Shown: positions 1 to 11,240 of the stretch, piece after piece | How positions within the stretch are numbered: position 1 is the first letter of the stretch | Layout: each line of letters starts with the position of its first letter | Assembly (NCBI RefSeq): GCF_011386835.1 | Contig: NC_088800.1 | Location: 19,892,572 to 19,956,571, forward strand | Direction of reading: 5' to 3' | Length of the DNA: 64,000 nucleotides | Origin: Chrysemys picta bellii | Taxonomy: Eukaryota; Chordata; Testudines; Emydidae | Position numbers and translations under genes: made by a program | The notes under the pieces: model-generated | Seen by the model: only the letters and a program-made list of their open reading frames with translations | What the model was told of the DNA's origin: nothing | Databases searched by the model: none

Positions 1-860
1 GTTCTGAGACCTGTGCTGTTCAACATATTCATAAATGATTTGGAAAAGCAGGTAAACAGTGCGGGGACAGTAACAGAGTTTGCAGGTAAAGATAATTAAG
101 TCCAAAGCTGACTGTGAAAAGTTACAAAGGGATCTCATAAAACTGGGTGACTGGGCAACAAAATAGAGATGAAATTCAATGTTGATAAGTGCAAAGTAAT
201 GCAATGTAATCCCAACTATACCTACAAAATGATGTTAGCTAAATTAGCTGTTACCACTCGAGAAAAATCTTGGAGTCATTGTGGATAGTTCTCTGAAAAT
301 ATCTGGTTAATATGCTGTGGCAGTCAAAAAATCTGGCAGAATGTTAGGAACCCTTAGGAAAGAGATAAATAATAAAACAGAAAATATCATAATCCCTCTC
401 TATATATAAAGCCATGGTATGCCCACACCTTGAGTACTGCGTGTAGTTCTAGTCACCGCATCTCAAAAAAAGATATATTAGAATTGGAATAGGTACAGAG
501 AGGAGCAACAAATATTATTAGGGATATAGAGGAGAGATTAAAAAGACTGGGGCTGTTCAGTTTGGAAAAGAGATGACTAAGGGGGGATATGATAGAGGTC
601 TATAAAACCATGACTGGTGTGGAGAAAACAAATAGTGAAGTGTTATTTACTCCTTTACCTAACACAAGAACTCAATAGTCAACAGGTTTAAAACAAATAC
701 TAAAAAGTACTGCTCACACCACACAGTCAACCTGTGGACTCATGGTCATGGGATGTTGTGAAGGCCAAAAGTAAAACTGGGTTCAAAAAAGAATTAGATA
801 AGTTCATGGAGGATAGGTCCACCAATGGCTACTAGTCAGGAGGGGCAGGGACACAATCAC
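1..860 (+). mobile_element. CR1 LINE fragment, C-terminal part of ORF2 (decayed)
   Basis: The first codons read VLRPVLFNIFINDLEKQ, which matches the reverse-transcriptase block of CR1 non-LTR retrotransposons (family consensus like LGPLLFLIFINDL). Downstream text is the usual end of CR1 ORF2 and the start of its 3' UTR: the DNA version of an interior block near 540-610 (two-strand version of RLKRLGLFSLEKR) and a block ending near 840. Several stops and frameshifts interrupt every frame, so it is a dead copy. It continues beyond the left edge. The typical CR1 3' tail reappears at 1871-1970, so the element is split by about 1 kb of later or rearranged sequence. Confidence 0.85.
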
Positions 861-1520
861 ATGCTCCAGGTGTCCTTAACTCTGACTCCCAGAAGCTGGG
901 ACTGGATGACAGTCACAAATCTGTCAGTGGTAGGATAGGGTACCCCCTTTGGGTTATATGGGGAATGCACATGCTTGAATCCAATTACTCCATCCCCACC
1001 CCAGTGGGTGCTGTGGGGCATCTTTTTAGCAGGCTGGCAACCTTCCAGATGGAGACTGTTCACTGTCAAGTCCCTTCTCTATGTCCCTTATGATGCCACC
1101 AAACATCCCATAGTCAGCAAAACAGGTTAAACTAAAGAAAAACTTGTAAGCAGGTCCCTCCAGGATATGGGACTCTGGGAGTATCAAGGTCCACTTCAGA
1201 GCTCACTGGGCCAGTTCAAGCCTCTGTTCTTTTCCCCTTCTACTCAGGGGTTCTGCACCCTCCTTCTGCAAGGGCAAGGGCTCAGTAGGCTGTCAGTCCT
1301 CTCACCAGGGCTGGAGAAGCTGAACAGTTTGTTCCTTTCCCAGGGTTGCCCCCATCTGAGTGAAGTTCCCTCTCTTTTAGCTCCTCCGCCAGTCCTGGCA
1401 TGATTTGCAGCAGCAGCATGAAAGGGCCAATCCAGCTCCTTATCCCTTCCATGCTAGTTGGGGTTTATATACACTGTCACATAGGGACTGGATCATCCAT
1501 AATTGCCATGTACTGTTCAT
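861..1520. other. Sequence inside the broken CR1, origin unclear
   Basis: From about 860 to 930 the text still resembles the CR1 3' UTR (a stretch about an aligned 'agaagctgggactggatgac' at about 891). From about 940 to 1520 I recognise no family. Short open frames of 70-79 codons occur on both strands, but none has gene-like composition. It is probably an insertion into, or a diverged part of, the CR1 3' region. Confidence 0.4.
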
Positions 1521-1690
1521 TCATAGAATATCAGGGTTGGAAGGGACCTCAGGAGGTCATCTAGTCCAACCCCCTGCTCAGAGCAGGACCAATCCCCAGA
1601 CAGATTTTTGCCCCAGATCCCTAAATGGCCCCCTCAAGGATTGAACTCACAACCCTGGGTTTAGCAGGCCAATGCTATCCCTCTCCCCAA
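1521..1690 (-). mobile_element. tRNA-derived SINE with CR1-like tail (turtle type)
   Basis: Read on the minus strand it has a tRNA-like head with a B-box region (gggttgtgagttcaatcc) and then a middle segment. It ends in the CR1-like tail that, on the plus strand, begins at 1521 with 'tcatagaatatcagggttgg'. This composition is the Cry-type SINE described from cryptodiran turtles, whose tail is shared with CR1-like LINEs. The outermost tRNA head, including the A box, is missing or deleted near 1677. No clear target duplication was seen. A second copy lies at 53190-53358 on the plus strand. Confidence 0.75.
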
Positions 1691-1870
1691 GGTAACAAGT
1701 GAAAGGGGCATTTTTGACTCCTCCCCTCCTCAGTGTCCCCTGGGCTGGAATTCTACATTCCACAGGGCCAAATAAGTGGATAAAGCCACAACCTCAGCAT
1801 ATCTCCTCTCAGCACTGCCCTATAAGTACTGCATGCTAACCAATTGCGCCACTGGAGCATTCCTTCTAAA

Positions 1871-1970
1871 GCATCTGGCATTGGCCACTGTGGGAAGACA
1901 GGATACTGGGAGACTACTAGATACTGACAGACCATGGGTCTGACCCACTATGGCCATTCTTATGTTTTTA
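1871..1970 (+). mobile_element. CR1 3' terminal segment
   Basis: The block reading 'gcatctggcattggccactg' followed by the GGTCTGACCCA and TATGGCCATTCTTATG motifs is the characteristic final 100 bp of reptile/bird CR1 elements. It is collinear with the ORF2 fragment at 1-860 and probably belongs to the same copy. Confidence 0.75.
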
Positions 1971-3594
1971 GACTGAACTTCATCTGGACTATTGACTATA
2001 TATCAGATGCAGACTACTTTAGCGCTTATTTGTTTACATTTTAGCCAATGTGGGCTTCACTGACATGTGCATTGGCACTGTGTGATAAACATTGCGCTGC
2101 TGATAAACAGTAGAAATATATTTTATATACCTATAAAATGCCAAAAATGTTTTTCTCTATATTTCCCCCCTCTATTGAAAAGCATTGTTTTTCAGGCAAA
2201 AATTACTTTGATCTACCAGGAGACAAAGAGAAAATTACTCAGAGAAAAAAAATGCATTAAAAATCTCATTTTAGGAGGTCTTTGCACACCAAGGTCACAG
2301 TCTACCACTCCTCTCTGCATATGCTGTTTTACCATGGCAGGACTCCTTAGCAGTCAGAATAATGTGCTGTGGATTATATTTTTATTGCTTCTCTGGGCAA
2401 GAACAAAGTTAATTCCCAGTGAGACCTTGCTGCTCACAGCAGCATACATGTTAACCTGCTGAGGGATAAATGTGCACCATAACTCCCAGATGGGTCTTGC
2501 ACTGGCACGAGCTAGTTAAACCCAAGAATCTAGCTTGTAATATGTGTCTACTGTAAATAGACAGTGGGCAGAGTTATCAAGAATTCAGTCGGACCAAATG
2601 CCAAAAGATAACTAGAAGACCACTGCTGTGGCTTGGATTCCATATATTTCTGGAAATACTGAAACGTTTGGGTTAGAGGCAGTAAAACACTACTGGCAAG
2701 GAAATAGAAAGCCACCGAATAAAGCAAATTATACATCCCTGCCAGGATAACTTGCAGCCTTAACAAAATCTTTCATTGTAAATGTTTTGTAATGTCAAAT
2801 TACCAGAATGGGAACAACTACAAAATAAAGGTATTTCTCCTCTCATGAAATATAATTTAAGATATCCATACACAAAATCAAGTGGAAAAGGAAGTTAACA
2901 AAAATAGTAAATTAAGATAATGAAATGAAAACAAAATATTGAATAGTAAAATGAGCATTCAAGGTCCAAACCTGGAAAGAAAGACTGTTTTAAAAAAATA
3001 ACACTACTCAAGCAAGTGAAAGCCTAGCTTGAGCCACAACAAACTTTGTTTAAATTAGCCATGTGTCACCAAATACATGAATTTTAAAGAAGATGTGCAT
3101 TTCAAAACTCTTGAAGAAAAACTGACACCACTATTCCTAATTCCACTGCAGATGGTAAAATGCATGAGCATTGGTTGTGCAGTTAGAGCAACAACTGCTA
3201 AAGACCAGAATACTTGGTAAAACCCTCTAAACACTTTCATAAAATGGTAATTAAGAAAATAATATTGTTATTCCAAAGGCTGACATAAATTAAGAATCTC
3301 TGTTAATTGCATAAAAATAAATAATAACCTGCACAAAATCAAACCGTGAGCCTGATCTTGCAAGCACTCATGCCTGTGCTTAACTTTAAGAATGTGAGAA
3401 TTCCTAGGGAAGTTAGTGCGATTGCTTACTATTTTAAAGTTAAGCAAGTGCATAATTGTTTGCAGATTAGGGACCTGAAAAGGAATCAAAAGTCTTAACT
3501 TCATTTGAAAGGATAACATGTTTGGTATAGGATAGCTTTCAAAAGTAACACCAATTACTTCTTTCTTTTTCTAAAGTTAACTTATGCTTTTCAG
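1971..3594. other. No gene recognised; AT-rich intergenic or intronic DNA
   Basis: No exon-like segment with good splice sites, no RNA gene and no clear repeat was recognised here. The 131-codon open frame at 2067-2462 has low-complexity, non-gene-like composition and no relatives I know. Confidence 0.5.
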
Positions 3595-3735
3595 GTCTAA
3601 AGCCACAGAAATTTGCTTGGAAGAAATGGAATCTAGATGGCCTGAAGAAGCCCACAGTAAATAGTAGCAAGAAAGATACTATTACCAAGGCACCAGTTAA
3701 GGGATCTGGCAAATCCAAAGCAGTCATTGAAGCTT
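3595..3735 (+). CDS. Candidate internal coding exon, antisense to FGF7 (possibly FAM227B)
   Basis: A 141-bp segment is bounded by a strong acceptor (pyrimidine run from 3560, 'taac' branch-like motif at 3577, 'cttttcag' ending at 3594) and a consensus donor GTGAGT at 3736-3741. Only one frame is open throughout; the other two hit stops. The exon starts with 2 nt completing a codon and ends with 1 nt, so it is a symmetric phase 1-1 exon of 46 whole codons. The peptide is lysine-rich and begins GLKPQKFAWKKWNLDGLKKP; the C-terminal part carries KGSGKSKAVIEA. I do not recognise a domain. In mammals FGF7 is nested in the opposite-strand gene FAM227B, and both strand and position here fit an upstream exon of that gene. 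The gene name is inference from synteny only. The alternative is a chance open segment with good splice motifs. Confidence 0.45.
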
Positions 3736-4199
3736 GTGAGTACTTTTTAAATGCACAGAATGCATTGCAGCATGAATAGCTGAATGGAACATACAGAACT
3801 TTGCAAAGTCTAATATAATTGTCAACAGAAATCATTATTCACACTTCCATTTTATTTTGTAAAGGGTATCCAAATGAAAAAATTATAATAATTTGGAACT
3901 TTTGGATTGACTCATACATGTATCTTGCTGTTTTGCTGATATTTGCATTTAGAGAAATCAGTAAAGAAAAAAATGAATGTGAATGTCAAATACTTAAAAT
4001 AGCTGCTGCTATGAGGGCTCCATATGGCCATTCATCTATTGTGCAGAGATCCCTTTCTCCACTTCATCCAGTGGTACATGAGTCTTCCTCTTACTCCTTC
4101 CTGCTGCCTGGCTCCTATTTCCACCATTCCCCCTACTGTTACCATTTCTTCTCCTTGCTCCTGGTGGACCAGCTCTTTCACCACTCCATGTCTTTCTTG
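3736..4199. other. No feature recognised before the hAT insertion
   Basis: If the 3595-3735 exon is real, this is the start of its downstream intron. The 205-codon open frame at 3819-4436 runs into the hAT element at 4200 and is not gene-like. Confidence 0.4.
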
Positions 4200-4514
4200 C
4201 AGGGCCGGCTCCAGGCACCAGCTAAGGAAGCAGGTGCTTGGGGCGGCCAATACAAAGGGGCGGCACTCGGTCTGCTATTGGGGTGGCACGTCCGGGTCTT
4301 TGTCGGGAATTCGGCGGTGGGTCCCTCAGTCCCTCTCTTCCTCTTTGAGCTCCTGCCGAAGTGCCGCCGAAGGGGAAGAGAGGGAGTGAAGTACCCGCCG
4401 CCGAACTGCCACCGAAGAATGGAGTGGCGCAATTGAGCTATTGCGGAAGTGCCACCAATCGGCTTTTTTTTTTTTTTCCTGCTTGGGGCGGCAGAAAACC
4501 TGGAGCCGGCCCTG
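4200..4514. mobile_element. hAT-type non-autonomous transposon (MITE), copy 1
   Basis: The element begins CAGGGCCGGCTCCAGG and ends CCTGGAGCCGGCCCTG, a terminal inverted repeat of about 16 bp. It is flanked by a perfect 8-bp target duplication CTTTCTTG at 4192-4199 and 4515-4522. An 8-bp duplication with CAG...CTG termini is the hAT signature. The interior is GC-rich with 'gcttggggcggc' at both sub-ends and a T-run near 4465. It has no transposase, so it must have been moved in trans. The several 60-120 codon open frames here are products of the GC-rich sequence, not genes. A relative with a different interior lies at 31862-32306. Confidence 0.93.
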
Positions 4515-6614
4515 CTTTCTTGATCCTTCCCACTGCTTAGCATCCTACTTCAAGCCCATTCTCTTGATGATGCCAGCATGCGCCCTTGTTCCATATCATT
4601 TCCTGGTTCAAGTTCCTCTACTGGGGGGGAGGGTCCAACATATGATGCCGGAAGGTCTAAGTGGTGGCCCCCAGTCTTGACAATTTATATTTGATTATAA
4701 ATTGAAAATGTATTTTCTGAGCTGCATCCTATGATCTTTAAACTGAAGAGTTTGAATCAACCCCATCTCTATGCGGCGAAAGTAGGGAGAGCTGCTTTTC
4801 CATCTGCCTCCCATCAACTCCTCTGCAGTCTCAGCAGCAGCTCTCCTGTGAACTGAAAGTGCTCTAAACAGCAGTAATCTCCTCAGCAGCATCCCCAATG
4901 GGCACCTGCTACACTGCAGGGGAGAAATGATAGAATGGCTGTGACTGTTCCAGATCTGCTTCACTGTTGGGCTGTCAGAGCCCCAGTACAGGAACTTGAT
5001 TGGCTCTGTTTCAGTCTAAGGGAGACCTTCTCCTAGCCAAACACCAAGAGCAGGAGAGGGGGAAAAGTTGCGAACCAACAATCTGTTCCATCTCCTTGAT
5101 TCTCTGCTCCAGCCCTAGCCCCAGTGAAAGTTATGGCATCAGGGAGGCTGCTCTAACTTGTACTTGTTAGTTATGGACCAGAAAGGATGGGCCAAGGGAG
5201 TAGAGCAGGGCAGATAAGCTGTCCCTAAGTATTGATTGTGCGCCTCTGATCTTTTTGAAATAATATGTTTGGCTCTCAGACTGAAAAGGTTGGACACCAC
5301 AGCTCTATATCATCACCTGCCTATAGTGTTGAATGAGCACTTCATTCTGCATTAACTCTGCTGTGTCAGCTTGTTCAGTATGACTCACGATCAGCTCTAG
5401 AAGATAGAGGAGTAGAATGATCACAAGGTGTGTTTTATGACCAGGGCACCTGGCTTTGGACTAACGTGCAACGATTCTCACATAGCTTGCCCATAGCGAA
5501 ACCACAGGAGAACCACTCTAGTCTGACTACATTTATTGAGTGTGCTGTCTAACTGATTCTGAATAGGGGCTGCAGGATTGGGGCCCTACACAAAAGGCAT
5601 TTTACTTTTTATAGGGCGTTCTTTTATTTACAGAATTATTTTTGCTTGTATGAGCTGACCATGCATATCTACTGCATAATAAGGCTGGGCATCTCTCAGT
5701 CTTCAGTTGTTGACTTGTAGCCTTCCTTGCTCTTCTTCCTTGTTCTAATTTCTATATTTCTTTTCAAGTACAATAAGTAAAGAATGAACCACAATTGCAT
5801 TAAGGAATGCTGAAATTAGCACTGTCATCAGGCTTACTGTATAATTCCCTTCTTACCACTCAGGTTCCAGTCTCAAAAGGAGGTTCTTGCTTTCAGTATT
5901 CTTTATTTATATGTCACTTAGTCTGCAATAACACAGTTTAAAAATAGAAGTTTATCTAAAATACTGAAGGGACATTGTCAGGAGAATCTTTAGCTTTTGA
6001 AAAATGATAAGCTTGTACAAAACCTGAAACTAACAAAAACATTTGCCTGAATTTTCCAAGTAATCATGTTTTTGTTTTTAATGAATCAGATTTCTCTTGC
6101 AATCCTGGAACCCCATCATTGTGCTGGTACAAGAGAACAAGAATATTAAACTAAGTAGAAAGTAAATATATGTGCAGCAGGTTAAGTAAAACACTCCCTG
6201 TTCTTGACATGACCCTCTTCCCCTTACTGGAGCTGTGCTATCTATCCACAGTAGTTCCTAAAGTCATAGGGGCTAGAGTAACCCTGTGTTTGGCCCCAAA
6301 AGAGGAAGGCAATGATTTGATTTGTGTGGTGTGTAATGTACATGGTTCTCTCTTATCCTCATTCACTAAATGTGGGAGGGTATTATTGTTATAACTCATA
6401 CTTTTAAACCTCCCATCCCACCATTTACCATGGTCTTTTAAGGGTTGCAGGAAACATGAAGTCCAGTGAACTGTTCTCATTTATGGCAATTGAGAGGCTG
6501 GTTATATAGACAACCACATGATGCCTAAAGAAGAATCATGTTAGTGTGGTCTGTCACTCCCCAGAAGAAAGTATTTCCTAATTTCAATGGTACACAGAGG
6601 CCATAATGACAATA
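4515..6614. other. No gene recognised; unassigned repeats only
   Basis: Mostly unique-looking DNA. Near 5265-5305 a short block (ending 'aaaaggttggacaccac') resembles the end of a common reptile MITE, but no partner end was found. No splice-bounded open segment stood out. Confidence 0.4.
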
Positions 6615-6830
6615 ATCCTTAGCTCTTATGTGGTGCTTTTCCTTTATAGGTCTCATAGTGCTTTAAAAAAGGTTAGTATCTTTATCTCCATTTTGCAGAT
6701 GAGGAACTGAGGTTCTGAGATGTGAGGTGATTTACCTAAGTACAGTGGGTCAACTGCAGAGTCAGGAATAAAACCCAGGTCTCCTGACTCCCAATCTGGC
6801 ATCCTATCTACTAGACCATGCTGACTCAGC
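6615..6830 (-). mobile_element. MIR/CORE-SINE relic
   Basis: The text includes the well-known antisense MIR landmarks: the segment around 'ccattttgcagatgagga' at 6691, 'aacccaggtctcctgactcc' at 6773, and 'ctactagaccatgctgac' ending near 6827. These match the minus-strand reading of an ancient tRNA-derived CORE-SINE. It has decayed, with no flanking duplication visible. Confidence 0.8.
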
Positions 6831-7164
6831 AGCCAATTGCCACATAGCCATTTTATTCCCTTATAACTGGTGTTGTCCAATGTAAAATTAAATCAATGTT
6901 ACGCTGGCTGTCTATAAGGTACATATTTTGAGTCCCTACACATTGTTCCCATAAAAAGGGAGACTGGGAGCACTTAACTTTTATTACCGAAAATATTGCT
7001 AGCCTGAATAATAACTTATAATACTAAAATGGTTATGAAAAACAGACTAATAATGGAGATTTTTTTAAACAAGATTGGTATATTGAAACATGTTTGTTTG
7101 GGGTTCCTTTGTCAGGCGGGCTTGTACTGTTGTTTAGAGTAGAGCTTAATACATAAAGGTGTCT

Positions 7165-7400
7165 AGTGGGATTTTAAAAAGTGCCTAAGCAGGTTAGGCA
7201 TCTAACATCCATTGAAATTATTGTGAGTTATGCATATAACCTGCTTAGGGGCTACTAAAAATCCCCCTAGGCACCTATTTGCATCTTTAGGCACCGTAAA
7301 ACCTTTGAAGATCTGGCCCTCAATCGATTTCAGTGGGAGTTACGAGTGCTCAATGCTGCTCAAGAGGCACTCAATACTTTTGCAGGATCAGACCCTGGAC
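7165..7400. repeat. Old interspersed repeats (AGGCACCTA hairpin family and CAGGATCAG family)
   Basis: 7180-7310 contains 'ccccctaggcacctatttgc' and 'atctttaggcacc', the 3' half of the foldback repeat seen complete at 50398-50530. The following block to about 7395 ends in 'tttgcaggatcagaccctgg'. A related ending occurs near 36776-36795 and, more weakly, near 46970. These are dispersed reptile repeats of no class I can name. Confidence 0.55.
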
Positions 7401-8310
7401 CATCATTACTGGAAGAACTGTTCTAAGAATGACAGTAAAAATACTAAGACTTCATAGGTAAAGAAAGATTCAGATAGCAAAATATCCTTCCTCAGGAACA
7501 GGTCAAAAAATACTGTAATTTTTAAGTATGAAGTATGTTCATCTGTTTTAAAGTCCTGTTCTTGTTGGATCCCCACTAAAGGAAAATATTTTATTTCCTT
7601 TTCTCATTGTGAAATGATTTCTTCTTACTTCAGTTCTCTGTTCAGCTGATGACGTTAAAACCCAGACTTTACAAGTGTAGAGCTTCTTAAAAATTGAAAT
7701 AAAAGGTTTTTTTTTAATGAAACAAATGGTTAGTAGTGAGTTAAAATCTGTCTTACAAACAAAATTGAAGAAAATCTCCCTTTTTAGGTCTGGAATGTAA
7801 GCAGTTATACAATTTCAGTATCTGGAATGCCTCAGGATTTACAAGCAAGCTTGCTTAAGCGAGTGCATTATTAGATTATTTACAAGACTAAGGTTTTTAA
7901 TGCTTGATTTTCTTTATACTACTTGAAGTTTCGTGTAATTTTTAAAAATACTAGAAAGTATAGAGATATAATATAAAATAATTTGGATTTACACTCTGCT
8001 TTTTCAAAGTGTTGTTAGAAGTTTTAGCTGTATGAATCATTAAAGTTAACAGAAGTCTCATGTTTAAAACCTCATGTAATTCCTTAAAAAAATACTCTTT
8101 GGAGTTTGTTTTAAAGTGCAGGTCTACTCTAAAAATGACTATGTAAAATTCCATGTTTATTGCCATTAAATACTCCATATCAAATTTGCTCCATTTTCAA
8201 GTGAAAAGTTTTGCTAACTGCCACCTCCGAAAACTCAATCTGGAATGGAAAAAACAGGCTGAATTCTTTCTTTTTCATGAAATATTGTAAGTAAATTAAG
8301 AAATAATCAT
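7401..8310. other. No gene recognised; AT-rich DNA
   Basis: No repeat family or splice-bounded open segment was recognised. Confidence 0.4.
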
Positions 8311-8319
8311 GAAATTCCT

Positions 8320-8530
8320 GAGTTCTGACCTCAGCTTTGACTGTGACTGCATCTCTTGCTTTAGGCGAATCACCTATCTTCTCTGTCTCAGTTCCTCCAG
8401 CTGTAAAATGGAGATTATTATGGGAATAATAATACTTTCCTAAATACTTCATTGGGTGTTGTGAAAATAAATCCACTTATTTGTAAAGTGTTTTGACAAT
8501 TAAAAGTACTGTGTAAGTGCTATTCTTATG
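8320..8530 (+). mobile_element. MIR/CORE-SINE relic
   Basis: The plus strand shows the MIR core order: a 'cttctctgtctcagttcctc' block at 8378, 'gctgtaaaatggagattatt' at about 8400, an 'ataataatactttcctaaat' block, a 'gggtgttgtgaaaataaatc' block at 8454, and the 'tttgtaaagtg' tail. The tRNA-like head is poorly preserved. Confidence 0.75.
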
Positions 8531-9089
8531 TAAGTGTAGTGTAGTGACAATTGCTTTCTGTGTCAGTATTAGCTTGCTGCATTTATACTAGCGTAGGACC
8601 TGAATGAACAAAGCATTTACCTTTAAGCACATGAGTGTTCTGTTGACTTCAAAGTTCCATTGACTTAAATGGCGCTAATCGCATGCTTGAAGTAGCTTGC
8701 TAGATTGGGACTTTTGAGAACAGACCGATTATGTGTTCACCCAGAGACCAGATTATCTATAAAATTGCATTGGTTAAAAAGAACAGTATACTTTTATAAA
8801 TATGGTTTCTTACTTGTTGGATAATAATTAACCATGTGGCAATCTGAGTAGCTGGTATAATTTCTGTGATAATATTTTAAAAGGCTGCAATGTAGAACTA
8901 AAAGTGAAAACAAATTATATATTTTATATTTTAAAGACCATGAAAATTGGACAGTTTTGCCACTGTTAACTTTATGCTATATTATACATGTATTTTACCG
9001 CAATAGACATTTAATAGTGTAAAACATATTACAAATACAGCAAAAGATAAATTTATATTTATCTCATGCAAGGAAGACATATTTTCAAA
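8531..9089. other. No feature recognised
   Basis: AT-rich DNA. A short block near 8640-8690 resembles the dispersed 'gacttcaatgg' repeats but is too short to classify. Confidence 0.35.
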
Positions 9090-9950
9090 AAATCAGACTT
9101 AAACAAACTCAGAGAACTGATATGTAGGGTCCCATGGGAAGAAAATCTAAGGAAAAAGGAGTCCAGGAGAGCTGGCAGTTTCTGAAAGAGGCAGTATTAA
9201 AGGCACAGCAGGAAACTATCTCAGGGTGAAGAACAGAGAGAAAGAACAGTAAACCGCCAATATGGCTGCATTGGGAGCTCTTTAATGACCTAAAAAATCA
9301 AAAAGAAATCCTACAAAAAGTGAAAACATGGACAAACTGCTAAAGATAAGTATAAACGAATAGTGTAAGCATTGTAGGGATAAAATCAGAAAGGGTAAGG
9401 CACAAAATGAGTTACACCTAAGCAAGAGACATAAAAGGCAATAAAAAGAGATTTTATAAACACATTAGGAGCAAGAGAAAGATAAAGAAAAGTGTAGATC
9501 CACTACTTAGTGGAGAAGGAGAGCTAACAATGGATGACACCAAGAAAGCTGAGGGGTTTAATGCCTATTTTACTTCATTTTTCACTAAAAAGGTTAATTG
9601 TAACCAGATGTGTAACACAATTAATATTAACAACAAAGTGGAAGGAACACAAGCCAGAATAGGGAAAGAACAGGTTAAAAATATTTAAATAAGTTAGATG
9701 TCTTCAAATGGGCAGGTCCTGACAAAATTCACCCTGCGGTACTTAAGGATCTAGATATAGCAATCTCTGAACAATTAGTGATTATCTTCAAGAACCCATG
9801 GAGGACATGTGAGGCCTCAGAATACTGGAGAAGGGTTAACACAGTGCCTGTCTTTAAAAGGGGGAACAAAGAAGATCCAAGGGAATAAAAGACCAATCAG
9901 CCTAACTTTGACACCTGGAAAGATATTGGAACAAATTAACAAATAATCAA
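9090..9950 (+). mobile_element. CR1 LINE, ORF2 5' half (part 1 of an interrupted copy)
   Basis: Several blocks match the region of CR1 ORF2 between endonuclease and reverse transcriptase: the 'aaagctgaggggtttaatgc' block at 9545, 'tcttcaaatgggcaggtcct' at about 9701, and the segment encoding a decayed version of the RT start (IKDQSALTLTPGKILE-like) near 9880-9935. Stops and frameshifts are frequent. The sequence breaks at about 9950 and resumes at about 10565 in the same orientation. Confidence 0.85.
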
Positions 9951-10564
9951 TTTATATTATTGCCCGATCTTTAGATCATGTATTACCTCTACCTCGATAT
10001 AACGCTGTCCTCGGGAGCCAAAAAATCTTACTGTGTTATAGGTGAAACCGCGTTATATTGAACTTGTTTTGATTCACCGGAGTGTACAGCCTCGCCCCCC
10101 CAGAGCACTGCTTTACCACATTATATCTGAATTCGTGTTATATCGGGTCGCATTATATCGAGGTAGCAGTGTAATTATATTGATTACTTAAGAATCCCCA
10201 GTTATCACTTTGAGGGTTCACAGGTTCTTGAACCCTAGATCAGGCACAGTATTATTTAAATTATTATATAGTTAGGAACCCCGATGTGCACAGTTACAAC
10301 ACTCATACTATAGGAACTCTTTTATATTTACAAATATAGTTTATTAATACATTTAGCACAGTCACAAACACCCCAGCTTAGTAAGGTAGATAGAGCTACT
10401 ACAGAATGTCCATCTGCACATCCATATACTCACACCTTCCCTTGTAGAACAACCTGAAATATTATCCATCGTCTTCCCCATCACCATCACATCAAAGCAG
10501 AATATAATGCAAAGCAGTGAATATAATAAAGGCAAGCTAGTTCACTGGGCTACAGGGTGCACCT
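9951..10564. mobile_element. Insertion into CR1: Tigger-like MITE plus an unclassified element
   Basis: This DNA separates two CR1 blocks that are adjacent in the family consensus (the 'caatcaattt' end at about 9952 and 'cacctagaggatcatagg' from 10560). It contains the Tigger-like MITE at 9984-10173. The rest (10174-10564) carries an antisense polyadenylation-type motif inside 'tttattaatac' near 10342, so an antisense LTR fragment is possible. I could not define its ends. Confidence 0.55.
9984..10173. mobile_element. Tigger/pogo-like MITE (TACCTCGATATAA family)
   Basis: Both ends carry inverted copies of 'tacctcgatataa(c/t)gc': plus strand near 9990-10005, and complement near 10149-10166. 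The interior repeats 'gcgttatat' and 'cgtgttatatcggg' motifs typical of this short family. Ends at TA dinucleotides fit the TA target preference of Tc1/mariner-pogo elements. No transposase is present. Confidence 0.8.
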
Positions 10565-11240
10565 AGAGGATCATAGGATGATAAATAACAGCCAACATGG
10601 ATTTGTCAAGAACAAATCATGCCAAAACAAGCTAATTTCCTTTTTTTATTACTGACCTAGTGGATACTGAGGAAACAGTAGATGTGAGTTGTCTTGATTT
10701 TAGAAAGCAAACTAGGGAAATATAATCTAGATGAAATTACTATGCAGTGGGTGCACTATTGGTTGAAAAACCATAGTCAAAGAGTAATTTCAATGGTTCG
10801 TTGTCAAATGGGGGGGATGTATCTATTGGGGACCTACAGAGGTCGGGCCTGGGTTTGATACTATTCAACATTTTCATTATTGACTTGGTTAATGGAGTGG
10901 AGAATATGCTTATAAAATTTGTGGATGACATCACACTGGAAGGGGTTGAAAGCATTTTGAAGGACAGGATTGGAATTCACAATGACCTTGACAAATTGAA
11001 GACTGGTCTGAAATCAGTAAGATTAAATTCAATATAGACAATTGCAAAGTACTACACTTGGGAAGGAAAAATCAAATGTACAATTACAAAATGGGGAATA
11101 ACCGGCAAGGCAGTAGTACTGGGAGTTACAGTGGATCACAGATTGAATATGGGTCAACAATGTGATGCAATTGCGAAAAAGGCAAATATAATTCTGGGAT
11201 ATATTAACAGCATACTCATACTTTCAGTGCCTGGTGAGAT
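10565..11240 (+). mobile_element. CR1 LINE, reverse-transcriptase region (part 2 of the interrupted copy)
   Basis: It opens with the highly typical 'aacagccaacatggatttgt' block at 10586. It continues through the RT palm: the reading near 10801-10940 includes LILFNIFIIDLVNGVENM followed by KFVDDITLEG, where DD stands for the catalytic aspartates of the F/YADD box (family: FADDT). The 78-codon open frame there is a remnant of ORF2. It fades out near 11240 before the usual 3' tail. Confidence 0.85.

Noticed and set aside
2067..2462. 131-codon open frame as a gene
   Set aside because: No start context, splice sites or recognisable composition; expected by chance in 64 kb.
3819..4543. 205-codon plus-strand frame and overlapping minus-strand frames
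   Set aside because: The 3' half is the hAT element at 4200-4514; the 5' half has no splice support or motifs.
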